A stretch of 64,000 bases of DNA from Phallusia mammillata. Taxonomy: Eukaryota > Chordata > Ascidiacea > Phlebobranchia > Ascidiidae. How positions within the stretch are numbered: the first letter of the stretch is position 1; every line of letters begins with the position of its first letter. The notes below the pieces were generated by a model. That model ran no database searches, was not told the origin of the DNA, and saw nothing but the letters and a program-made list of their open reading frames with translations. Shown here one piece after another: positions 55,001-64,000 of the stretch. The stretch lies in NCBI GenBank assembly GCA_003260075.1, contig QLIY01000072.1:125146-189145 (forward strand), given 5' to 3'. The position numbers and the translations under genes are program-made.

Positions 55001-58000
55001 AAAGTGTGTTTGCATTACAAACACATAAAACTTGATCTGTTCTCATTTAGCCAATATATAATGGTCCTCAAAAGGTATATTGGTAGATGACAGGTCATTT
55101 TTTGTAAATGTCCATTTAGATAACATTAATTTATTTTTAAGTGAGTTGTAAAAAAATTATGTTCCCATTAACTCATATGCATTGATCTATTACAAATCTG
55201 TATTTAGCTTGCTTAAAATAGGGCAATAATGGTAGCAGATAAAGGCATGCCATTTCCTAGTTTGATTTGTTTACTATTTATAGAAGGCTCAGGCAATCTT
55301 TTTTTACATTATTACCATTCAATCATTTTGTGTGTTTATATATTACATGTGGCCTTGTCATGTAGTTATTGCCTATTTAACAATCGCTAGGTATTATTTA
55401 AAATGAATATATTTTTAAAGAATTCATCTGATACAGCCAAACAATTACAGCTTTTAAAATGTGAAACCAAGCTTTACAAGTAAACATTGATGATTTTGTA
55501 TCTAGCTGGAACCAAAAGCACGCCCAACTTTCTCCAAAATTGTTGCCTGTTTGGAAGCCATCCTCACTGCCCTGAAAAAGAAGAAAAGGGCTTCTTCGTT
55601 TCGAGGTGTGTGAAGTTATTTGTAAGGAATGCGCAAATGTTTTTTTAAGTATGATCGCGAACAGACTTGATTGTGTTTGAATTCCAGACGTTGTGGCTGT
55701 GTTCGCTGCCTTCTCGCCCTGTCTACCCGTAAAGGCCGATTAAAAACAGACCCGTGGGTGTGCTTACGACTTAGCAACACTGCGACCGGATAAGCTTACG
55801 TCCCGGGCGTAAAATTACGCAACAGTGCCATAGTGTTCAATGCGTTTCGTGTAGAATTGATCAATAGAGTAACGGTCGCCGTAATTGCTTTTGTTTTAGT
55901 ACCGGGCGACATTTAACGTCCTTCTATTTTGACGCGACCTTTGCTGTTTAGTGCGCAAAGGCGTGCAGGTTATGCGTCAAATGTATCGAACGTCCACCAG
56001 TCATGTCATTGCTTGCTCGTCACAACGACGCTAAGCGGTTAAGTTTCGGCCGCCACTCGATTTACATGCAACTATGCACATGTGTACCAACGTTGCGATT
56101 GATTACTTCTGGCTCGCGCTTCTATTGTCGGCCCTTGCGCGTTGTTCCAGCAAGTGCTGGTTGAGGTTAATCACGATCTTCCTTCCTGTTTTGGGCGCCT
56201 TTGGGCAAAGCTTTGGTGAAAGCAAACTTCTCTTGTTGCACCTAGCGCTAGACGTCCTGCCTTGCCATTGCCAGCTGCACCCAGTACCCCGATCGTGCGC
56301 TATCGTCACGTTCTTACGTGTTTCGTTAACTCTTGCAATGTTGACATTTGCTAAGCATCCCGACGTGCGAGACGTTTTGGTTACAGCAAGACCCTGGCGA
56401 CAACCTTTGATATTAAAACCGCATTCGATGTGCATTTGCGTGCATGAAAATAGTCTGGGCCCACAGTGTCGCATGCCGGAAGTTTATGCTACTACGTCTT
56501 CGTTTTGCGTTACTGGTGTGAATGGTAAACCAGATATCTGTAACTCTATCACATGTAAGCTACCAAATCGATTTGTAAACAACTCTTCTAATTCCGATGG
56601 CAAAATGTTTTAAGCAGATGAGCTACAAACTATTTTCAGCTGAAACCAAACTTATTTGTACAGACCATCCCGTATGAAAATATTTCCAACTACACATAAC
56701 AATCAGCTGTTGGGATATTCGTAATGTTTGTGTTTCTCAATGCGCTGTGACGAGGTTCGGGTATTGTTGTGTTGTGCGATATATAAAGGGATTTTGCGAC
56801 AAGACGCTTATTAACGTGCCATTTTCAACCACGCACCGTTGGAATTTTTACTGCTAGCAGTTAACTACGGGAACACAATAGCTGAAGTCAACGCCAGGTC
56901 ACCTCGCTGGCAAAGTTTAGTCAGTCAGATAAACGTTTTTTATCTTTTCAGTTGACGACAGCGCCAGAAGTCGTTATTCGGCTTCCACCACCCGAAGTTC
57001 GCAACCCTCAGCAAACAATGGCAATTCGACAGTATCTCCATCCAAACCTCCTATGTCACCTAGAGTAAGTGTATCCTGCAATATAAAATACGTGATCACA
57101 TATAGTTACAGACCATTATAAGTGCTGGTCGATATTCCTCGTACAGGTTTGAGACATGTGTTTTTATGTCTAGAACTACATATGTTTAAGCTGCAGACAT
57201 ATGTTTGTTGTTTGTTTTTATAAATGCATATGTTTGTTTTTATAAATGTCCCGAATTGGTTTGCGATATCATTGTTCACGTTGTTAGAACTGCACATGTT
57301 AATATATGAATTGCCTTCTTGCTTTCGTGAGCATGCATCGAATGTTTACTGCTGTAAAACCCCCCACCCAGCCCCTGTAGTGACACATACTCGGGCGACC
57401 CGTCCAATCTCCCGGGTTGCATCACAACCCCACGCGACCTCGATCAGTCACTGACCCATGGTTTATCCACCTATCACAGGGTCGCCGCCCGTCGTCCACT
57501 TCTCGTCTTTCTCGAAGTTTCTCCGACATATCACGTGAGCTGTTAACGCATGCCGCAAACATGGCTTGCTCAGCAAACGATGATGACGAATCAAGCTTCA
57601 CAAATCCTTTCTCCACACTGGAGGTGAGTTGTATGATACATTGTATGCTCTATGCATTACATAAAATACATGTTAAATGACCATGTACCTTTAATGTTTT
57701 ACATGTGTTGCATCACCATTGGTTTATTTGTCAAATAAATTGTGTGGTCATTTTTATCACCAATCAAGCAACGTAATGTGTAATCTGTTGCACAGCCTTT
57801 AATTGCTCGGCGAACTTGCTATCGGACCATGTACGCAACATGTGTAAAGATTAGAGCGCCCTGTCGGCGTTTAACCTCGACCAACAGTATTGATTGCTTA
57901 TTGCAAATACACATGGCCAACAGTGGATGCTTCTCGAAAATGTTAAATGAGGTCCTATATGTTTCATGCATCGAACGCCTTCAATTATGTGGTTTGTTGT

Positions 58001-61000
58001 TTGATAAGGGACAATAACCGATACGTTTAACTCCCATACTCGATGACGTCACTTAATGTACATCCTGACTTGCAGTTAGGTATAACGTGGTTAGCCTATC
58101 AACGACCTGCACATATCACATACCACAACATGTATATTCCACAAATGGAAGCGTTTCCGCTAGTCTTCCGCTAATATATAGAGTCCAGTGATGTCACAAC
58201 TACGTTTCGAATGTTAATACATTGTCGCTGGTAATTTAGTGCTGTGACGCGACATGTGTAGTGCTTACTAATCGGTGTTGCATTTTTTGTGCGAAACGTA
58301 GGGGTAATGTACAATAGGGAATGACGTAATTTTACCGCTTTGTTTTTTGTGCGTAATAGTTTCGCTTTATTCTGATAGAAAGTGTTTAGACGGTGATCGT
58401 TAAAATTCAAGGCTGCTGTAAGCCCGAAAGAGAAAGCAAACAGTCAAACACAATATTTCTGTTTCTGTTATTGCTTCCCATGTAAAACTCGAAGGAAATA
58501 TGTTTCATACGCATACACTGGTTTGAAGCGGCACTCTTGCATGTACAAGGAAAAGCACCGTACAGCTTGTAAGCAAGTCGCCAACCGAATATTTTAACAA
58601 ACCCTGCTGCCGTTTTCGGTTTCTGTTACAAGTGGTAATACCGTGTACCACTAAGTTTTATATATGTTCCAGCCCTTGCCTGTACCATTTACTACAGTGC
58701 AAAAGGTCACCCCATGTTGACAATAGCCGACCGATCGCGTTATACAGCTGTGTTGTAGTTAAAAATTTAACTAACTTCTGTTGAGTGCCGGTTTTCCCAC
58801 CGATGTTTACAAAGTAGGGATTGAGACAACAAGACAAGGTCACTTAACTGTGACGACCGCGGCCCCGCTAGGCTTTGATACACAACTTCACTAGACTCGG
58901 TTATTGTATGCATTTTACCGTGAATAAGAACATGGTTTTGTGTAAAATAAGTAAAAATATACTGTGGTGACCGACGGATCTGTCTTCACTCATCAAATAC
59001 CCAAAATTACTCAATAAAAGCGGCAGACGATAAGTGTCAGTGTTATTTTCCATGATTCTATTTGAATAAGACAGAAACTGACGATCTAAATAGGAGGAAT
59101 TTCTGTTTCGAAAATAAAAGATTGGACTATTACTGATCGTCTTCCGCTCTTATTGAGTAAGTTTGGGGAGATAGTTTTATGCGAACAATGTTTTATCTGC
59201 GAAATCTGCCTCCGGTACATTGCAAGTGCGTGAAACGCTGTGGTAAGCCAAGATACAGTTACCTTACTGTTGTGACCTTTCGGTACGAATAGAGCTTCCT
59301 TTGATGGCATTTGATGAAAAATGAGGCAAATTATAATGCCGACGCTGTCAGTTTTTGCAAATGTCCTGTGGTGGGTAATCAGTATGTGTGTTATTTATAG
59401 CACTGAGCTTTCCTCCGTTACAAAGCACTTATATATACAGACAGCGATGGTTGGGCGGTGAACCACCAACGTGTACTGCGTGACAAGCAACGTCTGAGAT
59501 CGATTAATGAACTCGTGTGTTACACGGAAAACACTACGTATTTATAATATTTTAATCAGTCGGTACAAGGATACCACAAATATGCACAACTAGTAAAGCA
59601 TTTTCACATTCTCGTTTGACTTGGGTCATTATATGACCTGTGTTTGTGCTTCACATTTATTTAGTTTTTCTTGCACATTTGGTTTCTGACCAGTGAACTT
59701 TAGTTGAATTTAAGCTGAAGTGGTTAATGTTTGCCTAAAAGTTTTGTCACAAATGTGTAGGTTTAAATTGGAATCATTTTTGAACAGCAATACAAAATAT
59801 TAGTTGTTGGATTACTAATCGTATGTGTAATCTTTTGCAGCATCTGGAAGGCGGCAATGCGAAGTTGACGGACGAACCGAGTCTCGCTCTTCTCGAAATG
59901 ACCTTTGACATCGCAACAACCGACTACAGAAAAACATCATGGGTGGAAGAGACTGATGGTCCAAGCAGCAGCAGCAGAGGGTTGAAAAAACGGCAACCAC
60001 GCCCCAAATCAGTTTTCGGTGAGTTTTTTTTCGATCAGAAAATGTTTACAGTTTATTCGACGTGATGTGTTGAAGTGTCAAGAGGGGGTGAAAAGTGCTC
60101 GATTCGACACTAAACGTTAATTGACGCTCGTTTATTTACGGATTCGTTTAACTCCTAACGTCACGCATGTCAGGATTTGCCAAATTTGTTTACTAAGTTT
60201 GTCAAAAACTTGCTGGTCGTAGTAAAGTCTTCGTGCCACGATAGCCGGAAACAAAAGTTATATTGGTAATTGGTTGGTATATAGATGGCCTTTTAGGACC
60301 AATGCGTTGTGATGCATCAAATTGCTGTAGCGACCTTTGGGCGTGGATACCGTCTTGGCCACGGCAGTTAAGCTTAAAATGGTCCCGCATATTGTGGAGC
60401 TATATTTGCTGCTTGGTAACCACAAACCAGCATGGGCTGGTAAATGTTCCATTGCAAACATGTCATCATAATTGGTTTGAGTTTATGAAAATGTTCTCAC
60501 AATTGTGAATTTTTATGTCACATTTCTTTCTGTGCTGATTTTTGTCGCTGCATTGTTTGAGAGAGTATCATACTTTTCTAAACCATATTTTCATTAATGA
60601 AACTATTTTATCGCAGCTTCATTTAACGAACCGATGAACAACAACCCAGGAGTCCCATCCCCACCAACAACCCTCAACATCTCCTCCCCGGCGCACAGTA
60701 TACGTCATCGCTCATCGGACAGTATCATGTCCAGTCCCCGTTCACACTGCAGCACTCCCGACGGCATGCACCAATCCGACGAGTACAGGCTTGCCTTGCA
60801 CCGAGCTATGATTCTCTCGCCGCGTGGAAACAATCTCGCTTCGTGGTGGTGCGCACGTAAAAGGGCTGAAGGTGATTCTGGGACCGCCAAAGAGCGTCAG
60901 TCACTGGCTTCGGTCATTTCCGTATTGTCGCGCAATGTTGCGCATGTGCGTCGTAGCATCAGTCTCCCCGACGTGTCTCGCATCAGCACACTATTTAAAA

Positions 61001-61713
61001 CCCACGAGCCTGGTAGTCTAGAAAATTCGCTGACCGCTGCTGATAGAAAACCCCGCTCCCGTACTGGAGATGAAGTCTTCTACGGTAGTTCATCGCAGGA
61101 ATTTAGTTTGTCCGGCGCGAACTCAATAAAGTCGGAGTTCAATCGCCCATCACCTAAACTGATTGTAAGCGACCACGACTCTTGCGGCAGTGGCAGTACG
61201 GGTCATCACGTGACATTTGCGCCACAGGAGGAAGCAAAAATCTTCTTTCCCCAAGAAGAGGAAACGGAACGTCTTCCAATCGTACAAGAGGGTGATTCGG
61301 ACTTACTTGATGCCAATGCTCAATCCATTTCTTCTTCCTCATCAGGATGCTCTTCCAGTGGGCTCTTGGTTTGCTCCGCCGAAATGTCCCAGCTTCGGCG
61401 CAAAGACTCGAACGACCGTAGCCGACGTCACGAACCGATGGTTGCTCCGTCAGTTGTCAATCATTCGTGCTTGCGCCGAGAGTCCAGTGATCGCACGCAC
61501 AGCTCGAAGTCAAAGAACCGAGATTCTGGATATGAAGAGGACCATCACGTTCATCATCCAACCTCTCCCGTTTTGGAGAGCGGCAACGAACACGTGGTGT
61601 GGAGCATCCAGGAGAACGAGCATCCTTCGTCAACTGCGGGGGATTGTTGTGCCGAAATCCCGTACTCGAGCTGCAGCGGAGCCGTTACCGACTGGAACAG
61701 TAATGAAAACCAT

Positions 61714-61792
<79 letters not shown>

Positions 61793-61836
61793 AAGCACAA
61801 GCTGCGTTCGGACGCAGTTCTTTGAGCAATCATTAA
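49030..61836 (+). CDS. TESK: TESK-family dual-specificity protein kinase (LIMK/TESK group), 11 exons, about 898 aa as assembled
   Basis: Exons: 49030-49284, 52521-52642, 52934-52982, 53110-53259, 53647-53829, 54637-54819, 55506-55605, 56952-57064, 57480-57623, 59841-60018, 60617-61836. Phases agree, total 899 codons. Before the kinase: [25 protein letters not shown], the TESK hallmark start with an atypical Gly loop. The catalytic Lys is K98 (VMVLK). [10 protein letters not shown] and [10 protein letters not shown] match TESK. The catalytic loop is HRDLSAKN (186-193). The metal motif is DLG (214-216) instead of [14 protein letters not shown] ends the activation segment. The long C-terminal tail is Ser/Arg-rich ([21 protein letters not shown]) with likely 14-3-3 sites. 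Family members phosphorylate cofilin and regulate actin. Exon 2 is partly duplicated by join 16. The last exon holds a 77-G run (61714-61790), so residues after about 866 are unreliable. A later Met (residues 8, 11) could also be the start. Confidence 0.92.
50060..50339. other. Contig-join signature 12 (11-G tract at 50194-50204)
   Basis: About 134 bp from TAGTATCCACG to GTTGTATAGCG is present on both sides with a few substitutions. Located in the first intron of the TESK gene. Confidence 0.88.
50448..50853. other. Contig-join signature 13 (10-G tract at 50645-50654)
   Basis: About 198 bp starting AAACAACTGACACGGACTTG is present on both sides with about 4% substitutions. Located in the first intron of the TESK gene. 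Confidence 0.88.
50879..51158. other. Contig-join signature 14 (10-G tract at 51014-51023)
   Basis: About 135 bp starting TTTTGGCC and ending ACACAAACATAAAA is present on both sides with several substitutions. It starts only 26 bases after the right copy of join 13 ends, so the intervening contig contributes almost no unique sequence. Confidence 0.88.
51168..52005. other. Contig-join signature 15 (10-G tract at 51585-51594)
   Basis: About 410-417 bp beginning TTTCATTGGCTGAAATATG and ending TTTTGTCTTCGTT is present on both sides, with several substitutions and short indels. First intron of the TESK gene. Confidence 0.9.
52557..52771. other. Contig-join signature 16 (11-G tract at 52659-52669): duplicates TESK exon 2
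   Basis: 102 bp (52557-52658 and 52670-52771) are repeated. The right copy carries 86 coding bases of TESK exon 2 (52670-52755) with the same GTAAAA donor but no acceptor or first 12 codons. The coding differences are synonymous (two Leu codons), which supports two alleles of one exon over a second functional exon. Confidence 0.92.
53445..53607. other. Contig-join signature 17 (11-G tract at 53519-53529)
   Basis: About 75 bp starting ACTGATCAAAAGTGTC occurs on both sides; the right copy has two extra TA units in an (AT)n stretch. It lies in the TESK intron 40 bp before exon 5. Confidence 0.88.
53873..54097. other. Contig-join signature 18 (10-G tract at 53980-53989)
   Basis: 107 bp starting AATAAAGATGTTTGAACTTT is present on both sides with two substitutions. 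Located in the TESK intron after exon 5. Confidence 0.88.
59001..59167. repeat. Fold-back element carrying an exact 16-nt Ciona spliced-leader sequence
   Basis: The outer arms CCCAAAATTACTCAATAAAA and the complement of the right end (59132-59167) pair over about 35 bp with few mismatches, making an imperfect palindrome of about 167 bp. In the central part, 59055-59070 reads ATTCTATTTGAATAAG, which I recall as the spliced leader of Ciona intestinalis. The following bases are ACAG, not a GT donor, so it is not an intact leader RNA gene. Located in a TESK intron. Confidence 0.6.
61714..61790. other. Uninterrupted 77-G run in the last TESK exon (probable gap filler)
   Basis: Seventy-seven consecutive G lie between ..GAAAACCAT and CCAAGCAC... 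On the plus strand it reads as about 25 glycines. Unlike the 18 short tracts, no duplicated flank is visible. A pure G homopolymer of this length is unlikely to be cloned or read accurately. In context it looks like a sized gap or an unreadable low-complexity segment. Frame and residues downstream, up to the apparent stop at 61834-61836, are uncertain. Confidence 0.7.
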
Positions 61837-63026
61837 ATCGCCACGTCCATATTAAAACGTCTATGCAATATACAGCGAAAAGAAGCCACGACCACCATTC
61901 ATGAAGCCTTTGAAAGTCAACGGCACTTGAGAGATTCTGTCCGACAGAGGGCAGCAGAAATGCATTCCGCGAATGTATATGTTTTGTAAATTCTTTGGAT
62001 TTTTGTTCACCATGATTTATGTATCTTGCACATAGGCTAAAATGCACACGCACAAAAGCATTGATGTACATACACCTCATTGCGAACGTTCATGTAAAAA
62101 TTGCAGTACTTTTTTTTTTTTGACTGCACGTCTTTGCGACAAAATATGTGTTTTGTAAAACCTATCTGAAGCCTTCGTGTTTGTATTCTAGCGAGAAATG
62201 TTGTCTTTATTTGTCTGGTATTATTTCTCAATGCTGTTTGGGTAAAAGTTATATTATGTTCCGACATGACATACTATGTTCAGTATTTGCGGAATTTTTT
62301 TGTACAATTCTTCTCACTCTACTTTACTACCGTTTACGTCATCAAGTAGTGACATTTAGGCCACCTTTTGCGCTCACTGTATTACAAGTCTAACAAACGC
62401 AATATTACCGTTAACATCCCGAGTTGAAACTGTTATAGCATTATTACCACGTGGTGGATTTTGCTCCACAACGTCACAACTATTGACCAAAATTTCTTCA
62501 ACGTGTCGTTTAGCTGTGGGGGCATTTTTTGACGCACTCAAGCCGATGTACACACTCTCGCCCGAGGTTCTTGCCTTTATTTCTCCACAGTTTTCTATGT
62601 GTTGCGTTATAATTTTACGTTTACAAATCATTTAATTATGTTCCACAGATCGGGCGAAAATAAATGCGACGCCACCATTGTTGAGCTGATCCACTGTGCT
62701 GACTATCTTAATTGGATAGAGTATTGTGTAGTGTACAGAAAGAGACTTTAGGGAAATCTAGTTAAAGGTTTAATATCGCTTGTGTAAATCATGTATAACA
62801 TATTACGCAAGCAAAAATCACAGTGCAATTATAGAGTAACAAAAAATATTTCCGTCACTTTAAATTAAACAAATTTGTTGAAAAGCATGTAGTAAAATGA
62901 AAATTTTCTAAGCAACTGTTTCACTGCCGTACGTATAAATATTCACTGAATCTCCTTACACAGAGAAAAGGAGCCCGTTCTCAGTCCAATTAGCCGTTTT
63001 GCATTCAATGGGTAAATAGCCAGTCA
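61837..63026. other. 3' UTRs and intergenic sequence between convergent genes
   Basis: Follows the apparent TESK stop and precedes the stop of the minus-strand gene. The first clear plus-strand AATAAA is at 62659-62664. Short open frames on both strands have no recognisable domain. Confidence 0.4.
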
Positions 63027-64000
63027 TCACTTCACGGCTGGTGGAATGTTGACGGTAACCTTGGTAACGCCCCTAACATCCACATCTTCTTCCACTATCT
63101 TGCCACCCGCATCATCAGTATCATCCTCGGTCCCTATTTTATCGAGATGACTTTCGGACAAACTTCTGCGATCCGCTATTGGAAGGGGAGCACCGTTTTC
63201 CGTATCTTCTACGTTCTCGGAAGACTGTTTACTCTTCTCATCAGGATCGTTTTCGAAAGTCACCAAACCATCATCGGGTTTATCGGTTTGCAACACACTT
63301 TTTGACAAGTTTTGGTTTTCAGCGACATCTTGTGGTGGCGAAGACGGCGGTTGAATTTCGTGGATAGGATTTTCAGGTAAACGCTCATTGGCATCTGAAT
63401 GGATGTCGATCATATTTACTGCGCCGGTATCCAACTCCATTCGGTTTTGGATATTCTCTGACTGTGGTGGGTCAGTTTCATGTGTCGTGTCGACAGCAGT
63501 ATTATTATCACCATTTGTTGCCATGCTGGGCGCTGCGAAAAATAGCATATTGTAGGATAGGTGCACATTTTTGATCTTGGACCAAAACATAATGGTTAAC
63601 CCGTTGTAAAATCTGCCTAGTTGGCAAATTGTCCAAAAATACATTTTATGCATGTGAAATATATAATATTTACCATTTATCTTCAGACTAAATAAAATAT
63701 GCATTTAAAAAAATCCTGTAATAAAACTCTTAAAAGTCTTGGGCAGGCGTTATTGTGTGGACGAATATGTTACGTACCGATTTCGTCTTTAGGTTCCATT
63801 TCCGCAGGATTGCATTGGGTTCCAAAATCAGCCATGTCGTTGGACTTTTTTGCCGATGACGCTCTCTGTTCTTTATCGTTAGTAGTCTGTAAAAGTTCTG
63901 ATTGACCTTGTTGACCATTTGTCAATGGTATATCGCCGGTATCCGCGTTCTGCTCCTTAATTTCTTCTTGCTTCACAGAATCGACGTCTGTATCGTTTAA
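63027..64000 (-). CDS. C-terminal part of an unrecognised acidic, probably disordered protein (partial)
   Basis: Two exons on minus: 63778-64000 (runs off the window edge) and 63027-63532, joined in phase (ATC-G / CG-CCC) with GT-AG sites; the stop is at 63027-63029. The visible 242 residues are rich in Glu, Asp, Asn, Gln, Ser and Thr, with no hydrophobic core. Low-complexity acidic stretches include SSENVEDTENG and KIGTEDDTDDAGG. One possible phosphorylation site is RRSLSESHL, and the protein ends VTKVTVNIPPAVK. The last exon could also start internally at its own Met (MATNGD), but the phase match favours splicing. No family is recognised; the upstream exons needed for identification are outside the window. 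Confidence 0.65.

Noticed and set aside
60634-61833. Minus-strand polyproline open frames across the G run
   Set aside because: They exist only because the G homopolymer reads as Pro on the complement; there is no independent coding signal.

Overview
This is a eukaryotic, intron-rich window. Compact intron-bearing genes sit on both strands in AT-rich, transposon-littered intergenic DNA. The metazoan families (kinesin-13, TESK kinase, RNA polymerase subunit RPB5, a DOMON/cytochrome b561 reductase, a NIDO-domain protein), many allelic duplications, and an exact copy of the 16-nt Ciona spliced-leader sequence (as I remember it) all point to a tunicate, most likely Ciona. The organism call is inference. 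The gene models are direct reading: exons were joined by hand from splice sites, and in each complete model the exon lengths and phases sum to a whole number of codons.

Layout. 1-80: possible 3' end of an upstream gene. 81-2308: intergenic, with a hAT-type element and a small tandem duplication. 2309-12507 (-): a 27-exon multi-DOMON cytochrome b561 (FRRS1/SDR2-like). 12508-15538: intergenic. 15539-18363 (+): POLR2E (RPB5). 18696-24372 (-): a secreted NIDO-domain protein, convergent with POLR2E. 24373-27875: intergenic, with a hAT MITE and CRE-like palindromes. 27876-40320 (+): kinesin-13 KIF2, with an apparent alternative exon after the motor domain. 43034-43315 (-): a 93-residue lipid-anchored protein that looks like a small membrane AKAP. 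43316-49029: gene-poor, with two well-delimited hAT elements. 49030-61836 (+): a TESK-family kinase. 63027-64000 (-): the C-terminal part of an unrecognised acidic protein that runs off the window.

The main non-genic signal is a set of 18 short G tracts (10-11 G). Each is flanked by two near-identical copies of the same local sequence. After subtracting G bases native to the flanks, the inserted length is almost always exactly 10. I read these as concealed contig joins between overlapping allelic contigs, not tandem duplications. They double exon 1 of POLR2E and most of exon 2 of the TESK gene. A 77-G run inside the last TESK exon is probably the same kind of filler, so its encoded polyglycine and the reading frame after it should not be trusted.

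The genes do not form one pathway. Themes are membrane or extracellular redox (multi-DOMON cytochrome b561), transcription (POLR2E), cytoskeleton (KIF2 for microtubule depolymerisation, TESK for cofilin/actin) and possibly membrane-localised PKA signalling (the AKAP-like protein). The biological points most worth following are the five-fold DOMON array with strictly repeated exon phases, the putative tunicate small AKAP, the KIF2 alternative exon, and the spliced-leader 16-mer inside a fold-back element.
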